Program-made: the position numbers and the translations under genes
Notes under the pieces: model-generated
Told to the model about the DNA's origin: nothing
The model's database searches: none
The model's input: only the letters and a program-made list of their open reading frames with translations
Shown: positions 16,839 to 24,765 of the stretch, one piece after another
How positions within the stretch are numbered: the stretch's first letter is position 1
Layout: the number at the start of each line of letters is the position of its first letter
DNA from: Propionivibrio sp.
GTDB taxonomy: Bacteria; Pseudomonadota; Gammaproteobacteria; Burkholderiales; Rhodocyclaceae
NCBI GenBank assembly: GCA_029975435.1
Contig: JARKPC010000293.1
Coordinates: forward strand, 1-43,130
Length of the DNA: 43,130 bases
Reading direction: 5' to 3'

Positions 16839-16852
16839 TTGATTTAAATCAA
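16839..16852 (+). promoter_or_regulatory. Perfect FNR/ANR-type site upstream of the cyd cluster
   Basis: TTGATTTAAATCAA matches the FNR/ANR consensus TTGAT-N4-ATCAA on both halves and is a perfect dyad. It lies 200 bp before cydP. TAGAAT at 16863-16868 could be a -10, with the left half-site (TTGATT) as a -35 at 18 bp spacing. That would put the site over the core promoter; another start further down would make it an activator site. Oxygen control of cydPABX is likely, but the direction is not settled by sequence. Confidence 0.7.
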
Positions 16853-17052
16853 ATTTGGAGCGTAGAATAACAACGTTTCAGAAATGGTTTTAACAATGCG
16901 ACGGCGAGTTGACGCTTCTCTTGCCAATGCCTAGCCTGCATTTGACACCCTGGAACAGAGCAAGAACCTGCTGCCGCTGTCAAACAAGAATATTAGAAAA
17001 ATATGATTAGCTGTTACTACCTTGAACCACGACCACGCGCCGGGTTTGCGTC

Positions 17053-17292
17053 ATGAAGACCGACCCTGCCGTGCCCTCGTCACGCCCGCGCCGGTCGCGA
17101 CTGGCCTTCCATTTGGCGGTCGTGCTCGTCGTCAAGATCATTCTGTTGACGTTGCTCTGGCATGCCTTCATCAAGCCGAACAAGGTCAAGGTCGATATCG
17201 ACGCCATGGGCGGCCGCATCGCCGGCCCCGCATCCCAACACCCTTCAGTTTCCCAAGCTCGTATTTCAACCACTCCAGGAGATAACAAATGA
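17053..17292 (+). CDS. cydP: Cytochrome bd oxidase accessory small subunit, CydP family
   Basis: The product has 79 residues: a short basic N-terminus (RPRRSRLAF), one membrane helix (HLAVVLVVKIILLTLLWHAF, about residues 20-39), then the conserved-looking KPNKVKVDIDAMGGRIAG and a loose tail. This size, layout and place directly before cydA match the putative cytochrome oxidase small subunit CydP seen in beta- and gammaproteobacteria. Its stop overlaps the cydA start (ATGA), so the two are translationally coupled. It probably helps assemble or stabilise the bd oxidase. No strong ribosome-binding site precedes the ATG. Confidence 0.78.
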   Translation: MKTDPAVPSSRPRRSRLAFHLAVVLVVKIILLTLLWHAFIKPNKVKVDIDAMGGRIAGPASQHPSVSQARISTTPGDNK

Positions 17293-18824
17293 TCGACTCG
17301 ACGGTCGTTGACCTGTCGCGCCTACAATTCGCGGCGACGGCGATGTACCACTTCATCTTCGTCCCATTGACGCTGGGGCTATCGTGGATTCTCGTCATCA
17401 TGGAGTCGGTCTATGTCATGACCGGCAAGCCGATCTACAAGGAGATGACGCAATTCTGGGGCAAGCTGTTCGGGATCAATTTCGCGCTGGGCGTCACCAC
17501 CGGCATCACCATGGAGTTCCAGTTCGGGACCAACTGGGCCTACTACTCACACTACGTCGGCGACATCTTCGGCGCACCGCTCGCCATCGAGGGGCTGATG
17601 GCCTTCTTCCTCGAATCGCCGATGTTCGGTCTGTTCTTCTTCGGCTGGAACCGCCTTTCGAAGCGTGGCCACCTCGCCGTCACCACGCTGATGGCGCTGG
17701 GCACCAACCTGTCTGCGGTGCTGATCCTGATCGCCAACGCCTGGATGCAGGACCCGGTCGGTTCGGCGTTCAACCCGATCACCATGCGCATGGAGCTGAC
17801 CAACTTCGCGGCGCTGGTGCTCAACCCGGTCGCGCAATCCAAGTTCGTGCACACCGTTGCGTCGGGCTATGTCACCGGTTCGCTGTTCGTGCTCGGCATC
17901 TCGGCGTGGTATCTGCTGAAAAACTCGCACGTCGAATTCGCCCGGCGCTCGTTCCGCATCGCCGCCGCCTTCGGCATTGCCGGCACGCTGTCAGTCATCG
18001 TGCTCGGCGACGAATCGGGCTACGCCGTTTCCGAATCGCAAAAATCCAAGCTGGCCGCCATCGAGGCCATGTGGGAGACCGAGCCCGCGCCTGCCGGTTT
18101 CAACATCGTGGCCTGGCCGAACGAGGAAAAGCAGGCCAATGACTGGGAAATCAAGGTGCCGTTCATGCTCGGCTTGATCGCCACCCGCTCGACCAGCCAA
18201 GTGCTGCCCGGCATCCACGAGATCCGCGCCAAGAATAAGGAACGCATCGCCTCTGGCGTGCAGGCCATCATCGCCCTCGAAGACATGCGCAAGAACCCGA
18301 CCGACAAGGCCGCGCAGGAGCAATTCAAGAAGCACGAAGCGGACATGGGCTACGGTCTGCTGGTCAAACGCCATGTCGACGACGTACGCCAGGCCACGCC
18401 GGAGGTCATCGAAAATGCCGCGATGGACTCGGTGCCCAAGGTCGCGCCGCTGTTCTGGAGTTTCCGCATCATGGTCGGCCTCGGCTTCCTGATGCTCGGG
18501 CTGTTCGTCGCGGCGATCTGGCTGTCGATCTACAACACCCATCGCCAGCACCCGTTGCTGATGAAGGCTTTCCTGTGGAGCATCCCGGCGCCGTGGATTG
18601 CCATCATGTGCGGATGGTTGGTCGCTGAGTACGGCCGTCAGCCGTGGACGGTGTTCGGCATGCTGCCGACTCACCTCTCGGCATCGAGCCTGTCGCCGGC
18701 CAGCCTGTGGGGCTCGATCGCCGGCTTCATGGCTTTCTACACGCTGCTGCTGATCGTCGAAATGTACCTGATGTTCAAGTACGCCCGTCTCGGCCCGACC
18801 GCCGTGCAATCGAACCACGCATGA
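17289..18824 (+). CDS. cydA: Cytochrome bd ubiquinol oxidase subunit I
   Basis: The 511-residue subunit binds the three haems and oxidises quinol while oxygen is reduced to water. Conserved residues are in place: H21 (MYHFIFVPLTLGLSW) and H188 (KFVHTVASGY) as haem ligands, E101 and E109 of the proton/haem-d region, K254 and E259 in KLAAIEAMWETEPAP, R393 and M395 in FRIMVG, and GRQPW at 449-453. The region 260-380 is a long Q-loop, so this is the E. coli-like CydA class. AGGAG lies 8 nt before the ATG. It is the second gene of cydP-cydA-cydB-cydX. Confidence 0.97.
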   Translation: MIDSTVVDLSRLQFAATAMYHFIFVPLTLGLSWILVIMESVYVMTGKPIYKEMTQFWGKLFGINFALGVTTGITMEFQFGTNWAYYSHYVGDIFGAPLAIEGLMAFFLESPMFGLFFFGWNRLSKRGHLAVTTLMALGTNLSAVLILIANAWMQDPVGSAFNPITMRMELTNFAALVLNPVAQSKFVHTVASGYVTGSLFVLGISAWYLLKNSHVEFARRSFRIAAAFGIAGTLSVIVLGDESGYAVSESQKSKLAAIEAMWETEPAPAGFNIVAWPNEEKQANDWEIKVPFMLGLIATRSTSQVLPGIHEIRAKNKERIASGVQAIIALEDMRKNPTDKAAQEQFKKHEADMGYGLLVKRHVDDVRQATPEVIENAAMDSVPKVAPLFWSFRIMVGLGFLMLGLFVAAIWLSIYNTHRQHPLLMKAFLWSIPAPWIAIMCGWLVAEYGRQPWTVFGMLPTHLSASSLSPASLWGSIAGFMAFYTLLLIVEMYLMFKYARLGPTAVQSNHA

Positions 18825-18837
18825 GGGGAGAAGAAAA

Positions 18838-19974
18838 ATGTTTGACTACGCAACCCTGAAACTCATCTGGTGGCTGCTCGTCGGCGTCCTGCTGATCGGT
18901 TTCGCCATCATGGACGGCCACGACATGGGCGTCGGCGTCCTGCTGCAAGTCATCGGCAAGGACGACACCGAGCGGCGCGTGATGATCAACACCATCGCCC
19001 CGCACTGGGACGGCAACCAGGTATGGTTCATCACCGCCGGCGGTGCGGTCTTTGCCGCCTGGCCGTTCGTCTATGCCACTGCCTTCTCCGGCCTTTACTG
19101 GGCGCTGCTGCTGGTGCTCTTCGCGCTGTTCTTCCGCCCGGTCGGCTTCGAGTACCGCTCCAAGCTGCCCGACCCGACCTGGCGCAAGTCCTGGGACTGG
19201 GGTCTGTTCGCCGGGAGCGCCATACCGGCGCTGGTCTTCGGCGTGGCCTTCGGCAACCTGTTCCTCGGCGTGCCGTTCCGCCTCGACGATACAATGCGTT
19301 CGTTCTATTCCGGCTCGTTCTGGGCGCTGCTCAACCCGTTCGCGCTGCTCTTCGGCGTCGTCAGCCTGTCGTTGTTGACGCTGCAGGGCGCCACCTTCCT
19401 CTCGCACCGCACCGAAGGCGAGTTGCAGGCGCGCGCCAAGAAGGCCGCCCAGATCCTCGCCATCGTCCTTCTGGCGGCTTTCTCGCTCGGCGGCTTGTGG
19501 GTCTCGCGCATCGACGGCTACGTGATCCAATCGATCGGCGACGTGGGCGCCTCGCTCAACCCGCTGATGAAGGAAGTCGGCCGCGCGCCGGGCGCCTGGT
19601 TCGCCAACTACGCCAAATATCCCGTGTTGTGGCTGATTCCCGCACTGGCTTACCTCGGCGGAATCATCGTGCTGGTGACCATCCGCGCCGGCCTGACGCT
19701 GCTGGCTTTCGTCGGTTCGTCGCTGGCCTGCGTGTCGGTAATCCTGACTGCGGGCGTCGCACTGTTTCCCTTCGTCCTGCCCTCGTCGGAAATGCCCAAG
19801 GCCAGCCTGACCGCCTGGGATGCCACGTCGAGCCATGTCACGCTGAACGTCATGCTGTGGGTGGCGCTGATCTTCACCCCGATCGTCGTCGCCTACACCG
19901 GCTGGGCGTACCGGGTGATGGCCGGCAAGGTCACCCGCGACTTCATCGTCAAGAACGACAAGACCGCCTACTGA
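18838..19974 (+). CDS. cydB: Cytochrome bd ubiquinol oxidase subunit II
   Basis: The 378-residue membrane protein pairs with CydA. The family motif MDGHDMGVG at residues 25-33 holds the conserved aspartates, and NTIAPHWDGNQVWFITAGGAVFAAWP covers the second conserved block with the proton-path Asp. About eight to nine hydrophobic helices are present and the length equals the E. coli protein (379). It starts 13 bp after cydA with GGGGAG upstream and is followed by cydX. Confidence 0.97.
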   Translation: MFDYATLKLIWWLLVGVLLIGFAIMDGHDMGVGVLLQVIGKDDTERRVMINTIAPHWDGNQVWFITAGGAVFAAWPFVYATAFSGLYWALLLVLFALFFRPVGFEYRSKLPDPTWRKSWDWGLFAGSAIPALVFGVAFGNLFLGVPFRLDDTMRSFYSGSFWALLNPFALLFGVVSLSLLTLQGATFLSHRTEGELQARAKKAAQILAIVLLAAFSLGGLWVSRIDGYVIQSIGDVGASLNPLMKEVGRAPGAWFANYAKYPVLWLIPALAYLGGIIVLVTIRAGLTLLAFVGSSLACVSVILTAGVALFPFVLPSSEMPKASLTAWDATSSHVTLNVMLWVALIFTPIVVAYTGWAYRVMAGKVTRDFIVKNDKTAY

Positions 19975-19993
19975 TCAAGCGAAAGGATTGAAC

Positions 19994-20104
19994 ATGTGGT
20001 ACTTCACCTGGATTCTCGGCCTCGGCTTCGCCGTCCTGCTGGCCATCGTCAACGCCCTGTGGCTGGAAGCGCAGGACGAGGCAAACGAGAAGGAAACGCG
20101 GTAA
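19994..20104 (+). CDS. cydX: Cytochrome bd oxidase small subunit CydX
   Basis: This 36-residue protein begins MWYFTWILGLGFAVLLAIVNALWLE and ends in a charged tail (EAQDEANEKETR). It is a textbook CydX: a conserved W-Y-F-[TA]-W-[IL]-L-G start, one membrane helix, and an E after the second Trp. CydX stabilises the haems of the CydAB complex. AAAGGA precedes the ATG and the gene lies 19 bp after cydB. It is short enough to be missed by many gene finders. Confidence 0.95.
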   Translation: MWYFTWILGLGFAVLLAIVNALWLEAQDEANEKETR

Positions 20105-20115
20105 TCGTCTTGCAG

Positions 20116-20141
20116 CTCGGCTTCGCGCAGCGCAAGCCGAG
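20116..20141. terminator. Hairpin at the end of the cyd operon
   Basis: CTCGGCTT at 20116-20123 pairs perfectly with AAGCCGAG at 20134-20141 across a GC-rich loop. It lies 11 bp after cydX, between it and a convergent gene. There is no T-run, so it is a probable but not classical terminator. Confidence 0.5.
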
Positions 20142-20191
20142 ATCACCCTCGACGTCGAATTACGCCCTGCGGGGCTAATCCGACCTGCTTC

Positions 20192-21067
20192 CTACTTTCC
20201 GGCCGGTTGTGGCACGCGGTTGCCGAGCACGAGACTCAAGCCTGCCGCGCCGATGATCAGCATGCCGAGGATCGACATGCGATCGGGAAAGTGGCCGAAG
20301 ACCATCCAGCCGAGCATCATTGCCCACACGATCTGGATGTAGAGCAGCGGCGCCAGGCGCGATGCCGGCGACTCGTGAAAAGCCCGGATGAGCAGGAAAT
20401 GCCCGGCACCGCCGTACAACCCCAGCGACAGGATGAGCACGGCCTGCTTCAATGTCGGGACGGTATCGGTCCAGAAAGACGGGAGAAACAGCGACATGAT
20501 CACCGAACCGACCAGCGCGATGTAAAACAACTGGCGCACGGGCGGCTCGGTTGCCGCCAGCTTGCGCGTGAGAATCTGGTACAGCGAGTAGCACAGCGCC
20601 GCACCCAGCGCGTACACCACACCCATGCCGTCCATGTACCCGCCGGGGCGGGCAATCAGCAGCACACCGGCAAAGCCGGCCACCGTGGCCAGCCAGCTGC
20701 GCAAGTGGATTTTCTCCCCGAGTATCGGGCCGGCGAGGAGTGCCACCAGCAGCGGCGTGATGAACACCAGGGCAGTCGTCTCGGCCAACGGCAACGTACG
20801 GAAGGCCAGCAGACCCAGCATGGTACTGGCGACCTGCATGCTCCCGCGCAGTACCATCGTCCAGGGCCGGGAGGTCGCCACGATCTCGCGCCCCATGCCC
20901 GGAGCGACAGTCGCCAGCATGAAGATCAACTGGGTGATATAGCGCACCCACACCAGCAGCGGAACGGCAAAGTAGGCCGACATGTACTTTGCCGTCGCGT
21001 CGGAAACCGCAAAAATCAGTAGGGCTAGGGGAAAAAGCAGAAAACCGGAGAGATTCTTGATATTCAC
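20192..21067 (-). CDS. EamA-family (DMT superfamily) transporter
   Basis: The product is 291 residues with about ten hydrophobic helices and two EamA repeats. FRTLPLAETTALVFITPLLVALLAGPILGEK in the first half is the typical helix 3-4 signature with the GE pair; HFLLIRAFHESPASRLAPLLYIQIVWAMMLGW closes the second half. The start is taken as the GTG at 21067, the only good option before the first helix, but its ribosome-binding site is poor. The substrate is unknown. The gene is not related in context to the neighbouring cyd genes, which converge on it. Confidence 0.85.
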   Translation of the reverse strand: MNIKNLSGFLLFPLALLIFAVSDATAKYMSAYFAVPLLVWVRYITQLIFMLATVAPGMGREIVATSRPWTMVLRGSMQVASTMLGLLAFRTLPLAETTALVFITPLLVALLAGPILGEKIHLRSWLATVAGFAGVLLIARPGGYMDGMGVVYALGAALCYSLYQILTRKLAATEPPVRQLFYIALVGSVIMSLFLPSFWTDTVPTLKQAVLILSLGLYGGAGHFLLIRAFHESPASRLAPLLYIQIVWAMMLGWMVFGHFPDRMSILGMLIIGAAGLSLVLGNRVPQPAGK

Positions 21068-21235
21068 TACAAAACAACGCCCATATAAAAGGAGAACCCA
21101 AACGGGGAGGAAGAACCGGGAAACGCGCGGGACGACTTCTGACCGTGACCGGAAAGAAATGTTCAGCGCTTGGCGGCGAAACCGGTCAGGTCATCTGCCG
21201 GTAATCGACCGCCAGTTTAACCTCATTCTCGCAAA

Positions 21236-21715
21236 TCAGCGCACGATGTCCTGGATGGCGTCCACCACCATCGATGAACCGATGGCAATCAGCAGGACAT
21301 CGCCCGCCACTTGCACGTAACGGTGTCCGGCGGGCGGAGGAGGCATGCGGCGCATCAGATCGTGGGGCAGGTCGTAATAGACCACATCGTGCGGCAATGG
21401 CCGGCCCATTGCCCATTTCTTCGCCTGGCCGGGCGGCATGCAGCCATTACCCTTCTTGGCCAGCCCCTGCGGACACTTCCCGCCCTTGGCCTGACCGCCG
21501 TAATAATCGCGCACCACGCGGCGGTCCTGATCGCCGAAGTGGAAATCGACACGCACGCTTTCGTTCGACTGGGGACCTTCGTATTTATGCTCCTGCTGGG
21601 CATTCCCCTTCCCTTTGCCTTTGCCCGGATTGCCTCCTTTGTCCGCCAGAACAGCTGATGGCGCTATCAGGATTGACAAGGCGATAGCGGAAATAACCGG
21701 CTTTAGAAACTTCAT
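21236..21715 (-). CDS. CigR/RcnB-like exported protein
   Basis: The 159-residue protein has a signal peptide (MKFLKPVISAIALSILIAPSAVLA). A very Gly/Lys-rich stretch follows (KGGNPGKGKGKGNAQ), then a C-terminal segment with CPQGLAKKGNGCMPPGQAKKW, RPLPHDVVYYDLP, PPPAGHRYVQVAGDVLLIAIGSSMVVDAI. This C-terminal pattern, with a final hydrophobic helix, is that of CigR (a Salmonella anti-virulence factor) and the related RcnB-like envelope proteins. The two cysteines in the CPxGLAKKxxGC block could form a disulfide or bind metal. AAAGG is correctly spaced for the ATG at 21715 but abuts the one at 21721. The role in this organism is unknown. Confidence 0.8.
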   Translation of the reverse strand: MKFLKPVISAIALSILIAPSAVLADKGGNPGKGKGKGNAQQEHKYEGPQSNESVRVDFHFGDQDRRVVRDYYGGQAKGGKCPQGLAKKGNGCMPPGQAKKWAMGRPLPHDVVYYDLPHDLMRRMPPPPAGHRYVQVAGDVLLIAIGSSMVVDAIQDIVR

Positions 21716-21907
21716 GCGCATCCTTTCAAAGTTTGGCAGCGTCCCATTCGGGCCCCCATTGAGCACTTCATCGTTCCTCTAACGCGCGAGTCCGCCCGGC
21801 GCTGACAGGAACGAATCCACTCCCCCCTTGTCCATTATCAACCAATGCATTGTCTTTTCCGAACCTGTCCATCGGGAGGATCGTAAAAGCGGGCAGATCG
21901 AGGAGCT

Positions 21908-22375
21908 ATGGCAAGTGTACTGGTCATCGACGAATCGCAACAACGCGCCGTGGAAATCTGCACCGGACTGATCCAGGCCGGGCATCAGGTCGCAGAGGTA
22001 TTGCCGTCCGCGCTCGAACTCGTCGCCCGTATCGAGGAGATCAAGCCGGACATCATCCTGATCGAGACCGAATCGCCCTCGCGGGATACGCTCGAGCACC
22101 TGGGGGTGATGAACCGAGACATGCCGCGCCCGGCGGTCGATGTCGCCGTGGCGCACTTCGAGGAACACCTGGCGCTCAAGCGCGAACTTGCGGAAACCAG
22201 CCGCAAGCTCAGCGAGCGCAAGGTCATTGAAAAGGCCAAGGGCATTCTGATGAAGAGCCGTGGCATGGACGAGGAGACCGCGTATGGCGCACTCGGGAAG
22301 CTACCAATGGAACGCTCGCAACCGCTGGCCAAGGTGGCCGGCAATGTCGTCGACATGGCGGAACTGTTGCTCTGA
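21908..22375 (+). CDS. NasT/AmiR-type ANTAR response regulator with internally deleted receiver domain
   Basis: The protein has 155 residues, whereas NasT-type regulators have about 190-195. Residues 1-75 are the first half of the receiver: VLVIDES with acidic D8/E9, and IILIETESPSRDTLEHL, where E53 stands at the usual phospho-acceptor Asp. After RDMPRP the sequence jumps to VDVAVAHFEEHL. The roughly 38 residues that normally follow (VMF..D.....I..A...G..AYIV..L...R..PI) are missing in frame (near nt 22130). The coiled coil and ANTAR domain (RKVIEKAKGILMKSRGMDEETAYGAL, 104-155) are intact. ANTAR domains bind twin-hairpin leader RNAs and prevent termination, classically in nitrate-assimilation operons. 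GAGGAG sits 4 nt before the ATG. No NasS partner lies nearby. Confidence 0.85.
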   Translation: MASVLVIDESQQRAVEICTGLIQAGHQVAEVLPSALELVARIEEIKPDIILIETESPSRDTLEHLGVMNRDMPRPAVDVAVAHFEEHLALKRELAETSRKLSERKVIEKAKGILMKSRGMDEETAYGALGKLPMERSQPLAKVAGNVVDMAELLL

Positions 22376-23057
22376 AAACACCCTGCGTCTGCTGATCCTC
22401 GGAACCCTTGCGCTAACGCAGCCGGCCACCGCCCAGGTACCGCCGAATGCGCAGGAAGTCGCGCGCTACACCGGCCTGCACGCCGCCGCCCAGCAAGGCA
22501 ATCCGGCTCAAATCGGCGCTCTGGTCGCCGCCGGAAACGACGTCAACGCCCGCGATTCCTACGGCAGAACGCCGCTGCATGTCGCCACGTTTTCCCGGCA
22601 GCGCGAAGCCATTCACGCGCTGGTCGAAGCCGGGGCGCGCACTGACCTGCTGGAGAATGACCGCTACGACGCCGTGACGATCGCCGCGGTCGCCGACGAC
22701 GAGGAAACCCTGCGCGTCCTGCTCTCTCTCGGCGCAAGCGCCAAACTGATCACCAGCCGCTACGACGGCACGGCGCTGATCGCCGCGGCCCATCTCGGCC
22801 ATGACGGCGTGGTCAGGCAGTTGATCGCTGCGGGTGCCCCGCTCGACCACGTCAACAACCTGCACTGGACGGCGCTGATCGAATCGATCGTGCTCGGCGA
22901 CGGCGGCCGGCGGCATGTCGAAACCTTGCGCGCGCTGATCGAGGCCGGCGCCAACACGCAGCTGAGCGACCGCGACGGCGCTACGCCACTGGCGCTGGCG
23001 AAGGCCCGCGGCTACCAAGCGATGGTGGAAATTCTCCAAAAGGCTGGCGCCAGATAA
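22344..23057 (+). CDS. Exported ankyrin-repeat protein
   Basis: The protein has several ankyrin repeats: YTGLHAAAQQGNPAQIGALVAAGNDVNARD, YGRTPLHVATFSRQREAIHALVEAGARTDLLEN, YDAVTIAAVADDEETLRVLLSLGAS and later ones ending GATPLALAKARGYQAMVEILQKAGAR. A hydrophobic stretch before them (LRLLILGTLALTQPATAQ) looks like a signal peptide. No ideal start is present. The ATG at 22344 overlaps the end of the ANTAR gene by 32 bp and has AAGG upstream; a non-ATG start nearer the hydrophobic part is possible. Such proteins act by protein binding; the partner is unknown. Confidence 0.8.
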   Translation: MSSTWRNCCSENTLRLLILGTLALTQPATAQVPPNAQEVARYTGLHAAAQQGNPAQIGALVAAGNDVNARDSYGRTPLHVATFSRQREAIHALVEAGARTDLLENDRYDAVTIAAVADDEETLRVLLSLGASAKLITSRYDGTALIAAAHLGHDGVVRQLIAAGAPLDHVNNLHWTALIESIVLGDGGRRHVETLRALIEAGANTQLSDRDGATPLALAKARGYQAMVEILQKAGAR

Positions 23058-23087
23058 TCGGCTATTTCCCCGTGGCGCACGCGATCC

Positions 23088-24599
23088 TCAGAAACTGCTC
23101 CAGAGCCCGTCGAGCGCCTGAGACGCCCGTACGAAAAGCAAGTATTTGCGATCATAGGCGCTCTTTTTCTGCGGATCGGGCTCCAGCCGTTCCTTGACCC
23201 TGACCATGTGCCGGGCCGCCTCCCGCAGATCGCGATACAGACCGGAGACGACGGACGCGGCCATGGCGCAACCGAGGGCGCCCAACTCTTTCGTGTCGAT
23301 GATTTCGACCCGCAATCCGATCACATCGGCGAACATCTGCGACCACGTCCTATTGTTCGCCGCGCCGCCGGCCAGGCGAATGGCCTCGGGACGGTCACGG
23401 TTGGACAGCAGCCGCTCGATGTGAACGCGGTGGGAAAACACGATGCCTTCGAGCACGGCACGGATGATCTGCGCCCGCGTATGGGAACTCTCCAGGCCGA
23501 TGAAACAGGCCTTGGCCTGCGGGTTGTCGTTCGATCCGTAGAGGAAAGGCAGGAAGAGGATCGACTGTTCGTCGAAGCGAACGGAAGCCGCCATTTCTTC
23601 CGCGACGGCATGGATGCCGACTCCCCGCTCACGCGCCTGCCGCTTTTCGCTGTCGAGAAAAAGGTCCGCGAACCAGTCGTTGTTGCTGGCCGAGGTCGGG
23701 CTGGATTCCTCGATCAGGAAATAGCCGGGGAGGCAAAACAGCGAATTCATCTTGATCGATTTGTTGAGAACCGGCTGGCGCGCGATGTACTCGTTGATTC
23801 CCCACGTGCCGGCGATGACGCACAGGTTCTTCTCATCGGTCACGTCCATGGCCACCGCGCAGGCGTCGATGTCGAACATGCCACCGGCCACCGGAGTACC
23901 GGCCTTCAGACCGGTCAGCGCCGCCACCTCGGACGTCACGGCGCCGCACGCCTCCGTGGAATGGCGCAACGGCGGCAGTTTGCCGGCCATGTCTACCACG
24001 CCAAAATCCCGCATGACCTCGCGATCAAATGCAGTCTCGGCAAGATTCATCAGGCTTGTCCCGGAATAGTCGGTCACCTCGGCGTACGCCTCACCGGTCA
24101 ACCGGAAACGGACATAATCCTTCACCGCAAACACCCACTGAACCCGCTCCAGCACCTCCGGCGCGTTGTCCTGGAACCAGCGCCACAGGGCCACCGGCTG
24201 GCACGCCAGCGGCGTCTGCATGGTCCGGGGGAAGACCCTCGCCGCGGTGCCATCCTTTTCCCACTGCTCGGGATACATCCAGGCACGGGCATCGGTAGAA
24301 ACGATGCCGTTGCACGCCGGCTTCCCGTCCTTGCCCCAAAGGTACAACCCCTTGCCATGGCCGGTGCAGGCCACGCCCCTGATTGCGCCGGGATCGACTC
24401 CGGAATCCTGTACGGCCCTGCGGATGACTTCCAGATTCGCCTGCCACAGCGCCTCCATGTCCCGTTCGGTGAATCCGGGACGAGGCCTGAGCATCGGAAC
24501 TACCGCCGCAGCGGAGGCGATTTCCCTGCCGTGCGCATCGAAGATGACAGCCTTGGTGACGCTGCCGCCGTTGTCGATTCCGAGGAAATAGCTGTTCAT
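23088..24599 (-). CDS. FGGY-family carbohydrate kinase, L-xylulose kinase (LyxK)-like
   Basis: The 503-residue protein has the two FGGY domains. The N-terminal domain opens with YFLGIDNGGSVTKAVIFD (phosphate-binding loop) and includes PGFTERDMEALWQ and GHGKGLYLWGKDGKP. The C-terminal domain has AGTWGINEYI, SPTSASNNDWF, LPFLYGSNDNPQAKACFIG and the FGGY-type RLAGGAANNRTWSQMFADV. Segment by segment this resembles E. coli LyxK (YiaP), which phosphorylates L-xylulose, more than xylulokinase or glycerol kinase. Substrate specificity remains inference. No other pentose gene is adjacent; the TRAP operon and Gfo/Idh dehydrogenase about 20 kb away recall the E. coli yia set but are not linked here. Confidence 0.88.
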   Translation of the reverse strand: MNSYFLGIDNGGSVTKAVIFDAHGREIASAAAVVPMLRPRPGFTERDMEALWQANLEVIRRAVQDSGVDPGAIRGVACTGHGKGLYLWGKDGKPACNGIVSTDARAWMYPEQWEKDGTAARVFPRTMQTPLACQPVALWRWFQDNAPEVLERVQWVFAVKDYVRFRLTGEAYAEVTDYSGTSLMNLAETAFDREVMRDFGVVDMAGKLPPLRHSTEACGAVTSEVAALTGLKAGTPVAGGMFDIDACAVAMDVTDEKNLCVIAGTWGINEYIARQPVLNKSIKMNSLFCLPGYFLIEESSPTSASNNDWFADLFLDSEKRQARERGVGIHAVAEEMAASVRFDEQSILFLPFLYGSNDNPQAKACFIGLESSHTRAQIIRAVLEGIVFSHRVHIERLLSNRDRPEAIRLAGGAANNRTWSQMFADVIGLRVEIIDTKELGALGCAMAASVVSGLYRDLREAARHMVRVKERLEPDPQKKSAYDRKYLLFVRASQALDGLWSSF

Positions 24600-24765
24600 G
24601 AAGTGTGTCTGCGAGGTTGATCACGGCCGTATGTTACCAAGGCCGGGACTTCTCTTCTCCGCAAGAGCCACAACCTCGGGGCAATTGTACGAGCAACGTC
24701 TGGACATCGCCCTCGACCTCGCGTAGCATCGCCGCCCCCCCCCGGTACACCTTAGCTGACTCCCC

